Program-made: the position numbers and the translations under genes
The notes under the pieces: model-generated
The model's database searches: none
Told to the model about the DNA's origin: nothing
The model's input: only the letters and a program-made list of their open reading frames with translations
Part shown: in pieces, positions 22,839 to 37,304 of the stretch
Layout: each line of letters opens with the position of its first letter
How positions within the stretch are numbered: the stretch's first letter is position 1
Assembly (NCBI GenBank): GCA_949825025.1
Contig: OX463778.1
Location: 41,369,194-41,433,193, forward strand
DNA: 64,000 nucleotides
DNA from: Siphlonurus alternatus
Lineage: Eukaryota; Arthropoda; Insecta; Ephemeroptera; Siphlonuridae
Direction of reading: 5' to 3'

Positions 22839-24589
22839 ATATATTTAAATAAGTACTTTCATGTGATATATTTTTTCCCGTAGTAGAGAAGGATAATTGC
22901 AAGAAAATGTAAGAAAGAATATTGTTATTAATTGCGATAAATTATTTTTATACATATAGAGCTATTTTAATATTTTTACCAGTCTTTATTTTTTTGTATC
23001 ATACCTCGCTCATGCTAGTTTTTTTTCAAATCAACACATTTTTACTATTTTTTATAATTTTAATATAAGAATGAAAAAAAAAAAAATCAATTGGAAAGTG
23101 TGACGCAGTTAAATTTTTATAAAAAATGTTAATCATACCGTCTGTGTTATCGATATTAACTGTTTATATTTTTTTTATTATACGATACATTTTTTTAAAC
23201 TTAAATTGGCCCTTAATTATTTTACCATAAATTTAACAAGTTATTTCGTAAAGGAAAAAAAGTGATATATTTGACAGAAAGATAAGAAAATCAATTCACT
23301 TTCAGGTTTATTTAACATCATAAATTTTGTCTGAATAATATTTATTAAATTTCCTCCCCTAAACTACTTCACTAAATAATTATTTATATTTTCATTTTCA
23401 AATGTACTGTAATATCCATCCAGGGGTGCCTATCATAAACATCACTATAATGTATTTTGCAAAACATTATGTTGTTGACACCACGCGATTTGTTAATAAG
23501 ATTCACTGGCATGACTTCTGTAGATTTAGTCACTAGATACGCAAGTCCTTTCATATTAATCAGCTGTGAAGAGGAATGATATATTTAGTGGTTATCATAA
23601 GAAGCGTTGGCTGGGCAAGGTTGTTACCATAGAAACCAGAGTGCAGGGCATGTTACCGCCGTCTGCCAAACCAAAAGCTTTTCATAATCTCAGCCCTTCT
23701 ACGTAAACTGCATTAGTGATTGCGACGAGGAGTTGAGGGGCGGCGGCGAGAGTGTGTTGATAGATAAGCCAATCGTAGGAGCTACCTTTTATAATGTGAT
23801 AATAACTTGATGCTAAAAGTAACACTTTGCAAAATTTTTAAAGTGTAAAAATATTTAACTTATAAAAAAAGCAATCAATTAATATGTAATTTAATGTCTT
23901 TTAGACAACCAATTGTGAATCTCAATTTAAAATTTATTAAACTCAATGCGTGTATTAAAATTTTCATGAAATTGTGTAAAATATTAACAAAGATTGTAGC
24001 TTACAAGTTAGGATTTTTTTTTTTATATTTTTATTTCGCATTTCAGTTATGAGTGACAGTAACATTTACATAATATATAAAAAAAAAAATGCCAGGAAAT
24101 TGCCCTTATGGTACTGACATGTTTTCAAATATTATATAGTGTTATATGTATTGAATTTTAATCTCCCCTTGACTTAATTATATGCAATGTGATAGTTGTG
24201 CAATTTTTTTATCGATCAATCTCACATAAAAACAGTTCCATCATGCAACTTAAATTAGCATAACTTGAGTTATAATGTAAAACTGACAGTAATTCCAGAG
24301 GTTTTATTAAAGCTCTCTGGTAATTCATACCATATGTTCGTTTGTTTATGCATTTTATTATTATTTAAAAAAATTAAAATTCATGTTGTTTCATATATAT
24401 AATAATATATAATTATGGTATTGTATAATATAATCATATCATTTATCACTAGCATTGTATAAATTATTGTTGTGTAGTGTACAAAAAGCAAGTGCTATTT
24501 TAATATACAAAAGGAGATATTTAGTTGAAACAATGAACACAACGTTCCGTGTAATTAGTACAACAATAGAGTAGCCTCGAGGTAGCTAT
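22273..24589. other. No recognised gene; A/T-rich with two small GC-richer patches
   Basis: The region contains an (AT)15 tract at 22800-22830. It also has a GC-richer patch at 22560-22735 (GGGTGGGCGCCTCGCGTCAT) and another at 23640-23780 (GAGGGGCGGCGGCGAG). These might be regulatory or leader sequence. No splice-supported coding exon was found. Confidence 0.35.
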
Positions 24590-24590
24590 A

Positions 24591-24830
24591 TGACGTCACA
24601 GGTGGGTGTGGCTAAGCAGTGCAGCCGCAAGCACGGCTTGAAGATTGCGAACGATGACGACGAAGACGGAAACCCCACGGGAATCCCACGTCATGCCGTA
24701 AAAGCAGCAGCAAGGGTCTGCGTCCCTGCTGATTTGAGCAAGAGAAGAGGGCAGTTACCTTAACTGCCGACCAGACTGCACTTGTGACGAACGTTCCCTC
24801 AGGGCCCTTGATCATGTTAAGAGCAAATTA
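24591..24830 (-). promoter_or_regulatory. GC-richer island with a consensus CRE and a strong minus-strand splice donor
   Basis: TGACGTCA is at 24591-24598. Read on the minus strand, ATGATCAAGGGCCCTGAGGG opens 19 codons that run straight into CAGTTAAG/GTAACT, a strong donor near 24758. This could be a first exon of an upstream transcript or alternative promoter of the adenylyl cyclase. However, the coding phase at the donor is 0 and does not fit the exon at 16292, so a non-coding leader is more likely than coding sequence. Confidence 0.25.
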
Positions 24831-25429
24831 GCAATTAGTGAAGATGATAAAGTAGCATAAAAAATGCATAATAGAGTTTAAGATAATTGATCACATAATC
24901 ATGTAATATTTAGACGCATGAGAAATTTCTGAATATAATTATATTACTTAATTACATATGCTAAATTAATTCTTCGTGACTATTAACGTACATCATGGTT
25001 ACAAAGTTTATCATGAGTTTTCAAATTATGTAATTATGACATTAATTATATGCTATATTTATTCATCCGGAAATGTATAACAAGTTTAAATTACATTAAT
25101 TTTTTAAAATCTTGATTGAATAATTTTCGTCAGAAATAATATTTAGAATTATACGGCATGATTTATGTACGTTTTTAATACAGAATTCGTTTAAAAATAA
25201 AACTTTGATGGGCTTAAGTTCCTTAATTTTCCTAAACAATGTAAACATAAAAATAAGCTTTGTGAAGACAATAAATGAAAGTTACATAAAACTCTAATAA
25301 ATTGAATTGGAAGTTTCTTTAGGAAGTGTTTCAAATTTTACTTACACAAATTATTTATAATCTTTTTCTACAATCTGACATATCTGATATCTGACATTTT
25401 CCTCTTTAAGTCCTCGAGGGATTTAGTCT

Positions 25430-25690
25430 GTCTCACTCACTGGCTTGGTTGCTAGGACTACAACTGTTCTCTAATACTACCTACCAGCTAGCCAGTCAGC
25501 TAGCGAACGAGCAAGATCAAGAGGTCGGTAATGCGAGAGTGCCACGACCGGTCACGCGTCTATTTGTGGAGAACGTGTGAGTGGCTCGAGGGCTGTTCTC
25601 CGCACCACCACCCGCTCAACGTGAGCCAGCGAGGATCGGGGGGAGAGCTTTTGTGAGCACTTGAGGGAGCATGAGGTAGACAGAAATCAC
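25430..25690. other. GC-richer CpG island-like patch
   Basis: CpG and G/C content rise well above the surroundings (GCCACGACCGGTCACGCGTC, then CTCCGCACCACCACCCGCTC and GCGAGGATCGGGGGGAGAGC). No frame is recognised. It may be regulatory DNA or a non-coding exon. Confidence 0.25.
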
Positions 25691-26231
25691 GGGATGCTAC
25701 CTACCACTTGAATACACTCACATCACTAGTATATATTTATAGACTCACGAGGAATGACAGAGATCATTTGTTCTCTTGAATCACACATTATCAGTGAGGA
25801 AAATTGGTTCCTATGGCTGTAACGTAAAATCTTTATCCTTAAAAAACGAAGCATAAAGTAGAAATATCATTTCAATAATAAAAAAAAAAAAATGAAGCAT
25901 ATAGCGTTTTTCGATGACAAGGTGTATACTGTTTAATTAATACTTTATAAAAGCTTTTAGTTCAATATTACATTTTTGCTAAGCCATGTAGATGACATTT
26001 CAGAGACTATACTTCAGAATAAAAGAAAAGTGGAAAATAATTTGCTTGGAAAAAAATTTATCCTGTATTGTTTTTTAAATAAAAAATAAATCATGGAGTG
26101 AAAATTTTGTTTTGTATAGAGGGACAATGTTGTTATATTTTAGATTTGGTATTGATGTTTTAGAACGCTTTAAAATTTAATTTAAGAGTATTACTCCACT
26201 TCAGTAAAAAAAGAACTTTAAAATTCATATG

Positions 26232-26235
<4 letters not shown>

Positions 26236-26273
<38 letters not shown>

Positions 26274-26286
26274 CATATATATATTT
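26236..26286. repeat. (AT)n microsatellite
   Basis: About 22 AT units with two ATAC variants at the right end. Confidence 0.9.
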
Positions 26287-26325
26287 TTAAATTGCACTTG
26301 TATTACAAAACACCATAGGAATTAA

Positions 26326-26442
<117 letters not shown>

Positions 26443-27496
26443 ATGTAAACAGTGTGGACACAACAAAGCTCTTGTATAATTTATTGCAGCATGAAGAGTT
26501 CTCCTCAAAGTACTAATATATTTATATTATATATAGCATTTTTTTATTATTATACTTTCAATATACTGGTTTTGATTGATAGTATAACTACAAGCTTTAT
26601 ATTTTAAATAAATAGGCTTATATATTAGTTATTCAAAGTATTAATGAATTTCAATGCAGCATATTCATTTGTTGTTCTATTTTTTTTTTATATATATATA
26701 AATCTACTTCATAATACCGAACTAATTTATTTCAATACCATGCACTCATTTATGTAATTATTTTCATTGAAAAAATTCTAACATAGTTTAACATGACCTG
26801 ATTTAAAACTGCAATAATACACAATACATATTTAATGAATCACTATGATGTTATGCCAGTAATTTGCATTAATAATATCAATATATTTAACACATTACTA
26901 GAGAAATGAGGTTTTACTAGGAGCATGGAAAAATTACTAGTTATATACACTTCATGTATTGGTTTGATAAATATAAGAATTTAAAATTTCTGTAGTCAAT
27001 GCAATACAATAATCTTAATAAAGATTTGAAATGAAAAATATAGATATATATATTGTAACAATTACTAAAATAAAATTTGCTAACATGAACACTATTATAT
27101 CTGCCACAGAAAATATATACACTAGCCTGAAGTACAAATGAAGTAGACACTGAATGAACCAGCTGAATGCATATAAATTCAAACTTGCAAATCTATAATG
27201 CATTTTTTAATATGAAAACTCGAATCAAACTGTATAGTTGAAATATAGCTTGAATTTAGTTTCACCAGTGTATATTGAAATTAAATTAGCATTCAAATTC
27301 TTTACATATGAATTTTGTGGTAGGCTTGTGCCGCCTAGTCAGTAAATCTTGACCAAGTTTATCACAAACAATAAGATTTGACCCTTCAAGTCGCAAAGCT
27401 TGTACGAAGTTAGTGAACAAAGTTAGAACTCTGGATGTATTATGTATTACACTATGAACAGCAAGCACATTGTGAATTGTGAAGTAGTCATCTGGC
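26443..27496. other. A/T-rich spacer between the CT and GA tracts
   Basis: No gene or repeat family is recognised. Short methionine-started frames here are A/T-rich and unsupported. Confidence 0.4.
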
Positions 27497-28594
<1,098 letters not shown>

Positions 28595-28775
28595 GGATCC
28601 GAGCGTCGCGTGGCTCACTGGCGACGTGGCAGGTATTGTTCTTCTCGTCTGACACATAAAACCGCCCCTCTCCTCCTTCCATGAACCTCGAGGTTCACGC
28701 ACTCGAGTGACAAAGGCATCCCCCCTCCTCACATCCACCCACCACCCTCGGACCACAGCGTAACAGGTCAAAGTC
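28595..28775. other. GC-richer patch with AACCTCGAGGTT palindrome
   Basis: It is CpG-containing (GATCCGAGCGTCGCGTGGCT) and has C-rich runs (CATCCCCCCTCCTCACATCC). A minus-strand frame of 82 codons covers it but is unrecognised. Possibly regulatory. Confidence 0.2.
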
Positions 28776-29409
28776 AACTTTTAATCAAGCTCTCTTCTCT
28801 TCCAACGTATCACTATAATTCTGTACAGTAAAAATAATGGACATAGCAGACGTAACAATGAAAGCCTTGCTAACTAACTATATATAATTAATAAATTATT
28901 AAACAAATCAAAGGTATCCTTGTTATTCGTGTTCTTTGATATTTATATAAATTTACGTAAAAAATATATACATGTGTAACAAAATATTAATTAAAAGTTA
29001 TTATTTACATTAATTATTATTTTATTAGTTATTATCATTGTTCAAACATTTTATATAATTAATCTTAAATCTATAATGCTCCATGTCTGTAAAATCACGT
29101 TTTTTAATGTGAAATTTGCAGTACTAATTTCATTATTGAATAAATGTTGGATTTAATTATTAAAATTGAAGTGCCACATACATATATTAAAAATAAAATT
29201 TAATAAAAATTCCGCCATCATGAGTAATTGTAATTTGTTTCCTGGATTTCACCTTCTATCCAAAAACAAATCAAATTCCAACTCGATTACATTCTCTTAT
29301 TTTACAGTTAGAAAAAAAAAGAATAATATAGTCAATATCGTGACATCAGTTTGGTGAGATAAGCCAAAAAAAAAAAAAATAATAATAAAAATAAAATAAA
29401 TTCCCTATT

Positions 29410-29755
29410 TTTTGCTCCGCCTGTGAGAGGATTTAACGCAACCAGTTGAACACTAGTGACGCGAAAGTTGACTGCACTTCAGGGGCTAACTGGCTTTCAT
29501 CCAGTTCTCTTCAAACAGAGGAGCACAAAACATTAGTAAGAGCTCGAGGCATGCTGAGGCAGTCAGGAAAGCAGAGCATACACAGACGGGAGGCAGACGG
29601 CCAAGCCAAAGGCTTATTGACAGAAATCATATCTCACTTTGGCCGGACTTGGTCAAAGCAACTCTCTCCTCTCCCTTTTCGATCTGTCCATCCATTATTC
29701 CTTTCTATGGAGTCAGTAAAAATGAAAGGCTATCCTTTTCATTCAATCTCATAAA
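29410..29755 (+). other. GC-richer patch with an unrecognised 102-codon open frame
   Basis: The plus-strand frame 29446..29754 begins MNTSDAKVDCTSGANWLSS and contains HRREADGQAKGLLTEIISHF. It has no family match that I know and no clear splice sites. Base composition is richer in G+C than the flanks. It may be a remnant of a mobile element. Confidence 0.2.
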
Positions 29756-30210
29756 TACACGGATTAAATGAAAAAGACCAAAAGAAATGTATTTTTTATG
29801 TCTAACCATCTATATAGCTTATATAATGTATACAACATAATATATTTCAATAGTAGGGATTATTATTGTGATAATATAAATTGATTACACAACAAAAAAT
29901 AATCTTTGATGTTATATGAATCGATTCTATGGAATTAATTTTTCTCTGAAAGATATAAAATAGGGAAGTTATAGTCTCAGATCGGCTCCAATCGATTTAA
30001 AAAGGGGGGGGGGGGGGAACGAGTATATACAAGATTTTAATCTAATACCCACTAAAGGAAATTAAGTAATGAATAAAAGAAGCAAATATCCATTGCATCC
30101 AAATTTATCTTCTATTTGAGATCAGCACAATTTAAATTTTTTAGATGAAACAGACTATCATTAACAGTAGTAGGTTTTGATAAAAGGTTTGATTTTAAAC
30201 ATATTTTTAA

Positions 30211-30887
30211 CATTCGATAAAGTGCGCAAGAGAAAAAAAAGTTGAGTTTTTACTATCTAAAAATAGTTCAAGTGGTCCTCCATATGGAACTGAAATCCAA
30301 AAAATTCCATCTCAAATAGGTTTTCCAAAAAAAAAAAAAAAAAAATCAAAAAAATCAAAAGTCTGAATGAGCGCGTCGCTCAACATTGGGCCTTACCTGA
30401 CAAAGACCCTCGATTATCTCAAAAAAATACTGCGTTCAGTGGTATGAAAAATATATAGCGATGTTCTATGGCTTGAGCTTTAATCACATGCAAATTTTGA
30501 GCATTTTTTTTTTTTTCGAATCAGTTTTTCCGTAAAAAATCTTGAAAATTTCTTATGATAATTTAACATGGACGATTTTCAATATTTTTTTACGGGAAAT
30601 CTTATCCGAAAAAAAATACTTAAAATTTACATGTGGTTAAAGCTCAAGTCATAGAGCATTGCTTTATTTTTTTCATACCACTGAACGCAGTATTTTTTTT
30701 AGATAATCGAGGGTCTTTGTCAGGTAAGGCCCCATGTTAAGCGACGCGCTCATTCAGACTTTGGAATTTTTTTCTGGAAAACCTATTTGAGATGGAATTT
30801 TTTAGATTTCAGTTCCATATGGATAACTACTTGAACTATTTTTAGATAGTAAAAACTCAAGTTTTTTTTTCTCGTGCGCACTTTACT
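30211..30887. mobile_element. TTAA-flanked fold-back element, 677 bp
   Basis: The two halves are inverted copies over some 330 bases each, centred near 30550. The left end is TTAA then CATTCGATAAAGTGCGCAAG. The right end complements to TTAA then AGTAAAGTGCGCACGAG. Both arms hold CCATATGG(A)-AACTGAAATC, GTCAGGTAAGGCC-type and ACTGCGTTCAGTGGTATGAA blocks. TTAA on both sides is the target duplication of piggyBac-like transposases. There is no coding capacity. The halves differ by scattered substitutions, so it is not brand new. Confidence 0.8.
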
Positions 30888-31739
30888 TTAAATAAAGATA
30901 TGACATGTATAATTTTAAGAACGTCAACTGAGAATGTAAGTAAATAAAAATTCATTAACGGAAAAAATGCTTACTACTGACAAGTGAATAATAATCATAA
31001 AACATCGAGGACTCTAATGCTTGTGTTTGTCAAACTTCTCATATTTTCACCAAGCAGCATTTTTATTTTATTTTTCTTTAAAATTTTTAATTATACAAGT
31101 TTTAAATTATAATAATATCATATTAGCGCATCTGCGTAATACTAAAAACTTTGATTAAGGTTCAGCAAAATATATAACAATGCCAGACTTATGATATTTT
31201 ACAAATTATAATTTGAAATTATTAATAATCATGATGCGAGAGAGTGATGAGCTGTTGAGACTGATGAGACAAAGCATGCATGCCTCACAATAAATAAATA
31301 AATAAATCTGTAAAACATTGTAATTTAATCAAAATTTTCTGAATTAATGGTTAAAACAAAAACTTTGTTAGTAAAAACTATTACCATAAAATCTAGAAGC
31401 ATTTGAACAATTATCCTCTTGCCTCTTCTTTAAGTTGCTTACTTTTACAGCTTTTACAGTAAGCCTCGAGTGAAACACCTAAATTATTCCCCCCCTCCAT
31501 TTGTACAGTAAGTGCCACAAAACTAGGTAAAAAAAAAAGCTTAGTAGCGCCTCTATACCGGCCTCTAGTGAAACATTTATTTTTATGAGTTACTCATTTA
31601 AAAGAAAGCTCAAGAAATATTTTACAAACATAAAAACATAAAGTTAGCATAAAAACTTTATGATTATACTTTCTTACGTACATGTGTTTGTTTTCAATGT
31701 AAAAAATCAATGCTTTATATTTTTATGAACACATTGCTA

Positions 31740-32180
31740 AGTTTTACAATAAAATCTTACATTATAAAGTAAGAAGTTTGTTGCGTCACTGATGCAAGTG
31801 TAAACTGCGGGTGTGAAAAGAGAAACTTGCTTGCTTGTTACTTGCTGACTCAGCCATTCGAGCGATTGTTGTCGGACTTGTACAAGATCGATTCCGCTGC
31901 GTCGTACACAGCATGGAGGAACGGACAATAGGGCCAGTGATTGATACTCGCTAATATAAGGGTGGCTGTTGCGGCGCAGACAAACAACGACTCGCCCGCC
32001 CACGCCCCTCGCTGCTGCCGCTGCGAAGTCCCCCAGTCTGTACCCTGCTGCCTTGCAGCGTGACGTGAGTCGTGGGCAGACCTGACACCCGGGGAAAGAA
32101 CTCCTCAGATGTCGACTGTACGACTGCCCTCTCAAATTTAGCGTCGCCTAATTGAGAAGGAAACGAACGGAGAAGAATGG
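31740..32180 (-). promoter_or_regulatory. GC-rich island, possible leader or promoter region
   Basis: The area around 31970-32160 is among the most CpG-rich in the window (GACTCGCCCGCCCACGCCCC, GCTGCCGCTGCGAAG). Two long minus-strand frames cross it (132 and 78 codons) but neither resembles a known protein. In an A/T-rich arthropod genome this fits a promoter or 5' untranslated exon, perhaps for the adenylyl cyclase about 16 kb downstream. Confidence 0.25.
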
Positions 32181-32223
32181 GCTCCATCGATCACAGAAGC
32201 GTCTTCAAAATGGACACTGCTAA

Positions 32224-32447
32224 AAAGGGCGGATTCATATGGCGATTTCTATCATTCGACGCGATGCGAATAATGCGCACTTGCTGTGACATCTATTGGC
32301 GGCCATATTTGGTGATTAAAAAAAGAGCATCGCAATTAACGCGATTTCGCTGCTGCAACCTGGCGAATTCGCTCGCCGCATAGGATTTCACAGCTTGTGT
32401 GACAAAATCGCATCGCATCGCCGTTGTCGCCATCTGAATCCGCCTTT
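32224..32447. mobile_element. MITE with GGCGGATTCA terminal repeats, 224 bp
   Basis: The left end reads AAAGGGCGGATTCATATGGC and the right end complements to AAAGGCGGATTCAGATGGCG. The interior is CpG-rich with GATGCGA repeats on both sides. It has no convincing protein; a 68-codon frame across it is a by-product. TAAA flanks both ends, which may or may not be a target duplication. Confidence 0.6.
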
Positions 32448-34209
32448 AAACAATATAATATAATTCAGCCTTTATTTTCACTAAAGGGTGAAAAACAACC
32501 CTGAACTTTACTTGTTTTGGTTCATAAACTCGTTTGTTCAAGCTTGTCTGATATTTTGTATCAAACTTTCATCATAATAGTTGTTTTTGAATGGATTTTA
32601 AAATTTTAAATGTTTTGTATAATTGTGACGTATAATGTCGAATAATCTGAAAATTTAAATTTAAACTATTTCAATGATAAAATTAAAAAAAAAAAGTATA
32701 GTCTGGAGAGCAATAAAAAATTAGTATCTTATAACGAATGGAAGTATTTATACTGACCGTAAATTGTTTATAATTGCTTTTAAAATACGACAGGGAAGGA
32801 AACCTGATTGCAAAACGATTTAAAGAAAAATGAAAAAAATAATATATATTATATTTATAAAATTTTAATATATTATATAGTTAAATTTACTAAAAGTGCA
32901 ATGTCTTGTAATTGAAGTCTTCATACAATACAGGCATGGACTGGAATGTATATGAAAAAACTATGTTCTCCACTCTACTTGCAAAAGTTCAGTTCAAAAT
33001 GGTCAAATTTTACAATAAGTCTTGTACTGCAGTTTAACAATCATTATAATATTGGTTATAAAAAAATGTATAAACATCATACATTACTTTATAAGATAAT
33101 TTAGTTAGAGAGAAAGAGATATGGAGAGATATCATGCAGCAATATATAATTCAACATATTTTTATTTTTTATTATAATTTCACAACATACAATTATTGTC
33201 TAGCAAATATTAATTAATAATCTTATTTTGCCGATGCAAAATACAAGTAGAAATTTCACTTCAAGACTTCAAACATATAATAAGCAATATAAAAATAAAT
33301 AAACATAAATTGAAACGGAAGAAATGAAATAGAACTTAAAAACATTTTAGGCGCTTTGACACAATCTGTTACAACGGATCAATTGAATCACTGCGCTGCT
33401 CCTCCCATCCCTACCTCTCGTTTAAAATTATATACATGAACATACTAAGATATTCACAACTATTTTTCGTATTCAATTCAACCAGTGATAGTTCTTTTTT
33501 ATACTATAAAAGTTTTCCTATAAAAAATAAAAACTGTTTTGTAAGTTGTAAAAGAATTTTGTGGGAGTAAAAAATAAAATAATAATAGCAACTTTCTTGC
33601 ATGCTATTGTTATTTTCAAACATTTTCTTCGGATTTAAAGAATCATACATTTGTAAATTTTTAATGAATATCAAGTAAATCGTTTAATTTAATCTAATAT
33701 TGAAATATATTATATTATATTCACTTCATTACATAATAAATTTCTACGACAATTTAGTTGAATTAACTAAAGTTATAAGCCGTATTCAGTAACATGCTGA
33801 GGAACTAAACGATTACTTTTATTCTAATGCGGATATTAACATATTCCTGTTATTGCATTTTTGACGTCAAGTAAAGTTCTGCAAACAAGTTGCAACATGT
33901 CCTGTTTGAAACATCTTGACGGTTTGACATAAAAATATGTCTTGGCAAATAATATTTCCTGTAACAGACAGTACACTGATCTAAAACATGAGCTATGAAG
34001 TAGTAATAATAATATGCATTAATTTTTTTTTAATAAAAATTCATATCCCGTAGTACATTACATAAGTTGATGCAAGATTAAGTGTTAATATGCTAATTAT
34101 AATTCATCCAAGAACCTTTTTACCATTAAGTTAAGTGAAATCACTTAACAAAAATCATATGAATAATATTATTCCTTTTTTATTCTGTGGTGTGATTAAA
34201 ATATAGATC
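32448..34209. other. A/T-rich, no recognised gene
   Basis: Only simple A/T-rich sequence was seen, with short near-repeats such as ATATATTATATT. A TGACGTCA occurs near 33862. Confidence 0.4.
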
Positions 34210-35310
34210 TTAAAGGCCTTATGAACCTTTGCACAATATTAAGTACACGGTCAGCTTTGCTTCAGTGTGATTCGGCTGCATAAATTTTTTTGTTTCAGCA
34301 GCACAAATATCAGAGATAATAGCCGATGAAAAGGAACCTGTGACGTCACTCACGCTCATTCAGCGGCGACAATATAGGGAAATCCCTGCAAAAGATAGGT
34401 TCACTCCCGCTGCAACCACGGCCACAATTTGACTTCTGGAATTTTGAAACTTTACCAGGACAGTCTTGATAGTATTAATCAAATAGCCTGAAAGATTTTT
34501 TTTTATGACATTCATACAAACCGAGTTATTGCGGTAGAAAGAGGAGCAAAAATGTTGTATAGGAAAACAATGTTAAATTTTTGGCTTATCTTGCTACCGC
34601 AATAACTCGGTCTGTACACACGCCACTAAAAAAATTCTTTCAGTCTATTTGACAAATACTATCAAGACTGCCCTGGTAAAGTTTCAAAATTCCAGAAGTA
34701 AAATTGTGGCCGTGGTTGCAGCGGGAGTGAACCTATCTTTTGCAGAGATTTCCCTATATTGTCGCCGCTGAATGAGCGTGAGTGACGTCACAGGTGCTTC
34801 TTCATCGGCTATTATCTCTGATATTTGTGCTACTGAAACAAAAACAAATATGCAGCCGAATCACACTGAAGCAAAGCTAACCGTGTACTTAAGGTAGAGA
34901 TAACGCCGAACAGCTGATCGACGTAATGCCCTTTAATTAACATGTAAACCTTAGCAAATTGACAAAAATTCTGAAAATTTTTTGAGAGGCAGATATTAGT
35001 GCCTAAAAGCCATAGAAAAAATTTCAAAACGATTTAACGAGCCGATTTTTTTTAATTAATTTTTTTAATTTTCAGCATAGGGCTTTCCCATGGAGAGCCA
35101 AACTAAAAAATTAATTTAAAAAAATCGGCTCGTTAAATGTTTTTGAAACTTTTGCTATGGCTCTTAGGCACTAATATCTGCCTCTCAAAAAAATTTCAGA
35201 ATTTTTGTCAATTTGCTAAGGTTTACATGTTAATCAAAGGGGATTACGTCGAACAGCTGTTTGACGTTATCTCTACCTTAATACTGTGAAAAGGTTCATA
35301 AGGCCTTTAA
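34210..35310. mobile_element. TTAA-flanked fold-back element carrying CRE sites, interrupted by a second one
   Basis: TTAA plus AGGCCTTATGAACC on the left mirrors GGTTCATAAGGCCT plus TTAA on the right. The arms stay complementary to a centre near 34560 (for example ACCGCAATAACTCGGT in both orientations, GTTGCAGCGGGAGTGAACC). Each arm holds a perfect TGACGTCA (34341-34348 and 34783-34790). The right arm is split at TTAA by the element at 34893-35277; without it the element is about 710 bp. There is no coding capacity. Confidence 0.82.
34893..35277. mobile_element. Nested TTAA fold-back element, GGTAGAGATAA family (copy 1)
   Basis: It sits between TTAA at 34889-34892 and TTAA at 35278-35281. 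Removing it with one TTAA restores the pairing of the host fold-back, so the TTAA is a target-site duplication. Ends are GGTAGAGATAACG... and ...CGTTATCTCTACC, with nearly 190-base arms meeting near 35080. A relative with the same ends is at 48396-48744. A 65-codon frame across the arm is not meaningful. Confidence 0.85.
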
Positions 35311-36310
35311 CATAGGCTGTGTAACGCTGTATAATACCGGCGCACATTTAAAAGATTTTGAATATAATTAATAATTATACAAAATTAGAATTACTATATA
35401 CAAGCATACACAGAAAGTATACTTTTATAATTATATATTTTATATATTATATATTTTATGAAGCTTAAGTAAAATAATAATGAAAATACAGCTTTCTGTA
35501 TGAAACATGTATGGACATTATTTTTCATATCATATATATTTATTATGTAATACTTACATTCAAATTTTATTTGAAAGCGATGTTTTAAAATTTTAAAAGT
35601 AACTGTGTGTAACAGACATCCAATGTATACAGTATTACATATAAAATCAAAAGCAATTTTATAAAATGAAACTATAAAGCATGATAATATAATATAAAAG
35701 TTTGCTACCCAGTTCTTTTATATAAAAAATAATTTCAACGAAATGCGGCACCTAAAATTTGAGTGGATGAAAAGAACGTCAAAGAGTAAAGTTTCCCTTT
35801 TTTTTAATAATTATGTCAATACTAAAGCTTTCGATCGGAAGCAAAAGATACGGGGAAAAAAATGTTTTGAAATTCAAAACCTTATAATACAAAAAGTTGA
35901 AAACATATTATACTAATCAATAAAAACAACGAAGTTAAACAGAAAGAAAAGTTAGCCAGCAGTGGCGAAATAATTATATTATATTCTTCAGCTGACACCA
36001 TACAATACCTTTCAGTGGCATAGCTATGGTCTTTCTCAGGCGCTGACGTGGAAAACAAAATTAGATGGTAATAATGTATAAGAAATATTACTAGGCCATT
36101 GTATATACCACCATAAATAAAAAAAAATTGTTGGTGGTGCTCATCCCCCTAAATCACCTTCACATACCCCTAATTCAGTAATTCTTGAATCCGTGCGCAT
36201 CAATATTGTCAACAGCTTTGAAAAAATTCATTGAAATAAAAAGATTAAAAAGATAACAAATCAGCAATATTTTACAAGCTATAAGGTTAACAAATATTAA
36301 TAATAACAAT

Positions 36311-36378
36311 AGGTCTGTTCGTAAACACACAATCAAAAATAATCGATTCTTTCTGGTTGTGTATTTACGAACAGACCT
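36311..36378. repeat. 68-bp hairpin with AGGTCTGTTCGTAAA ends
   Basis: AGGTCTGTTCGTAAACACAC on the left pairs with GTGTATTTACGAACAGACCT on the right with one mismatch; an ATCGAT lies inside. The size and perfect ends suggest a minimal MITE. Confidence 0.65.
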
Positions 36379-36888
36379 AATAATAAAGATTCATCATAAT
36401 TATTAAAAGCAGAATAAAATAGGTCATTATAATAAATAATTAAATATCATGCATGCATGTGTTAATGAAGATACATTTTTTTTTTTAAGAAAAACGGCAC
36501 CGTTATAATATCATGCCATAATATAATTATACAAGTGTTTATTTCATTTTCCCATTTAGGGATTTCCATTTATTATTTGTAAATAATATTGCCACCATAG
36601 TATATTTATAAAAGTATAATAAAAACTACAATAATTCAACTTTTAGCAAGTGCTTACAGCAGTATTAGTCGTATTTCTATTATATAATTAAGAAAATGCA
36701 GTTTATTGTACTTATAAAATAAATAAATAAAAAATGGGGTACATTTGGTAGTAAGTTATACAATTTTCAGCCTTATTATGTAGCTATATTTTGCGACACG
36801 TTATGGCACGGTTTTTGTAATGGGAAAACATGCACTATAATACGTGAATACTTTGCCTTAGGACAAAAGTGTCCGTGCAAAGGGAAAA

Positions 36889-36912
36889 TTAGAGAGAGAA
36901 CGAGAGAGAGAG

Positions 36913-36968
<56 letters not shown>
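36889..36968. repeat. (GA)n microsatellite
   Basis: The tract is interrupted by ACGAGA near 36899 and 36913 and followed by GGAAGGGAGGGAGGAG purine repeats to 37000. Confidence 0.92.
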
Positions 36969-36969
<1 letters not shown>

Positions 36970-37304
36970 GGGAGGGAGGAGAGGAGAGGGGGAGGGAGCA
37001 ATAACAATATCATTAACCCAAAGCACGTGTTGTATTTATTCACAAGGTCTGATACAGGAAGCAATTCGTCGTAATAGCTGTCGCCGAGCCACCGAACCGG
37101 GTGCTTATATGATATCTCTTGCTCACCCTTGCACATAAAATAAAGTGATTAACTCATTAAATACATTAAATAAATATTGAATGATGCTATTAGATAAACC
37201 ATTATTTAAACAAACTTGGCCGATGCAAAAGTATAACATCATATAAATTAAAGAAGAGCAACAAAATTTGATAGTTAATATTATATTGTTTGCCTCAAAT
37301 GCCA

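Noticed and set aside
24612..24815. Coding first exon of the adenylyl cyclase starting MIKGPEGTFVTS
   Set aside because: The donor after this frame is phase 0, while the exon at 16292 needs two leftover bases; kept only as a possible non-coding leader.
31737..32187. Protein-coding gene in the GC-rich island at 32 kb
   Set aside because: Two overlapping unrelated frames, no family resemblance, and part of the neighbouring sequence is a MITE.
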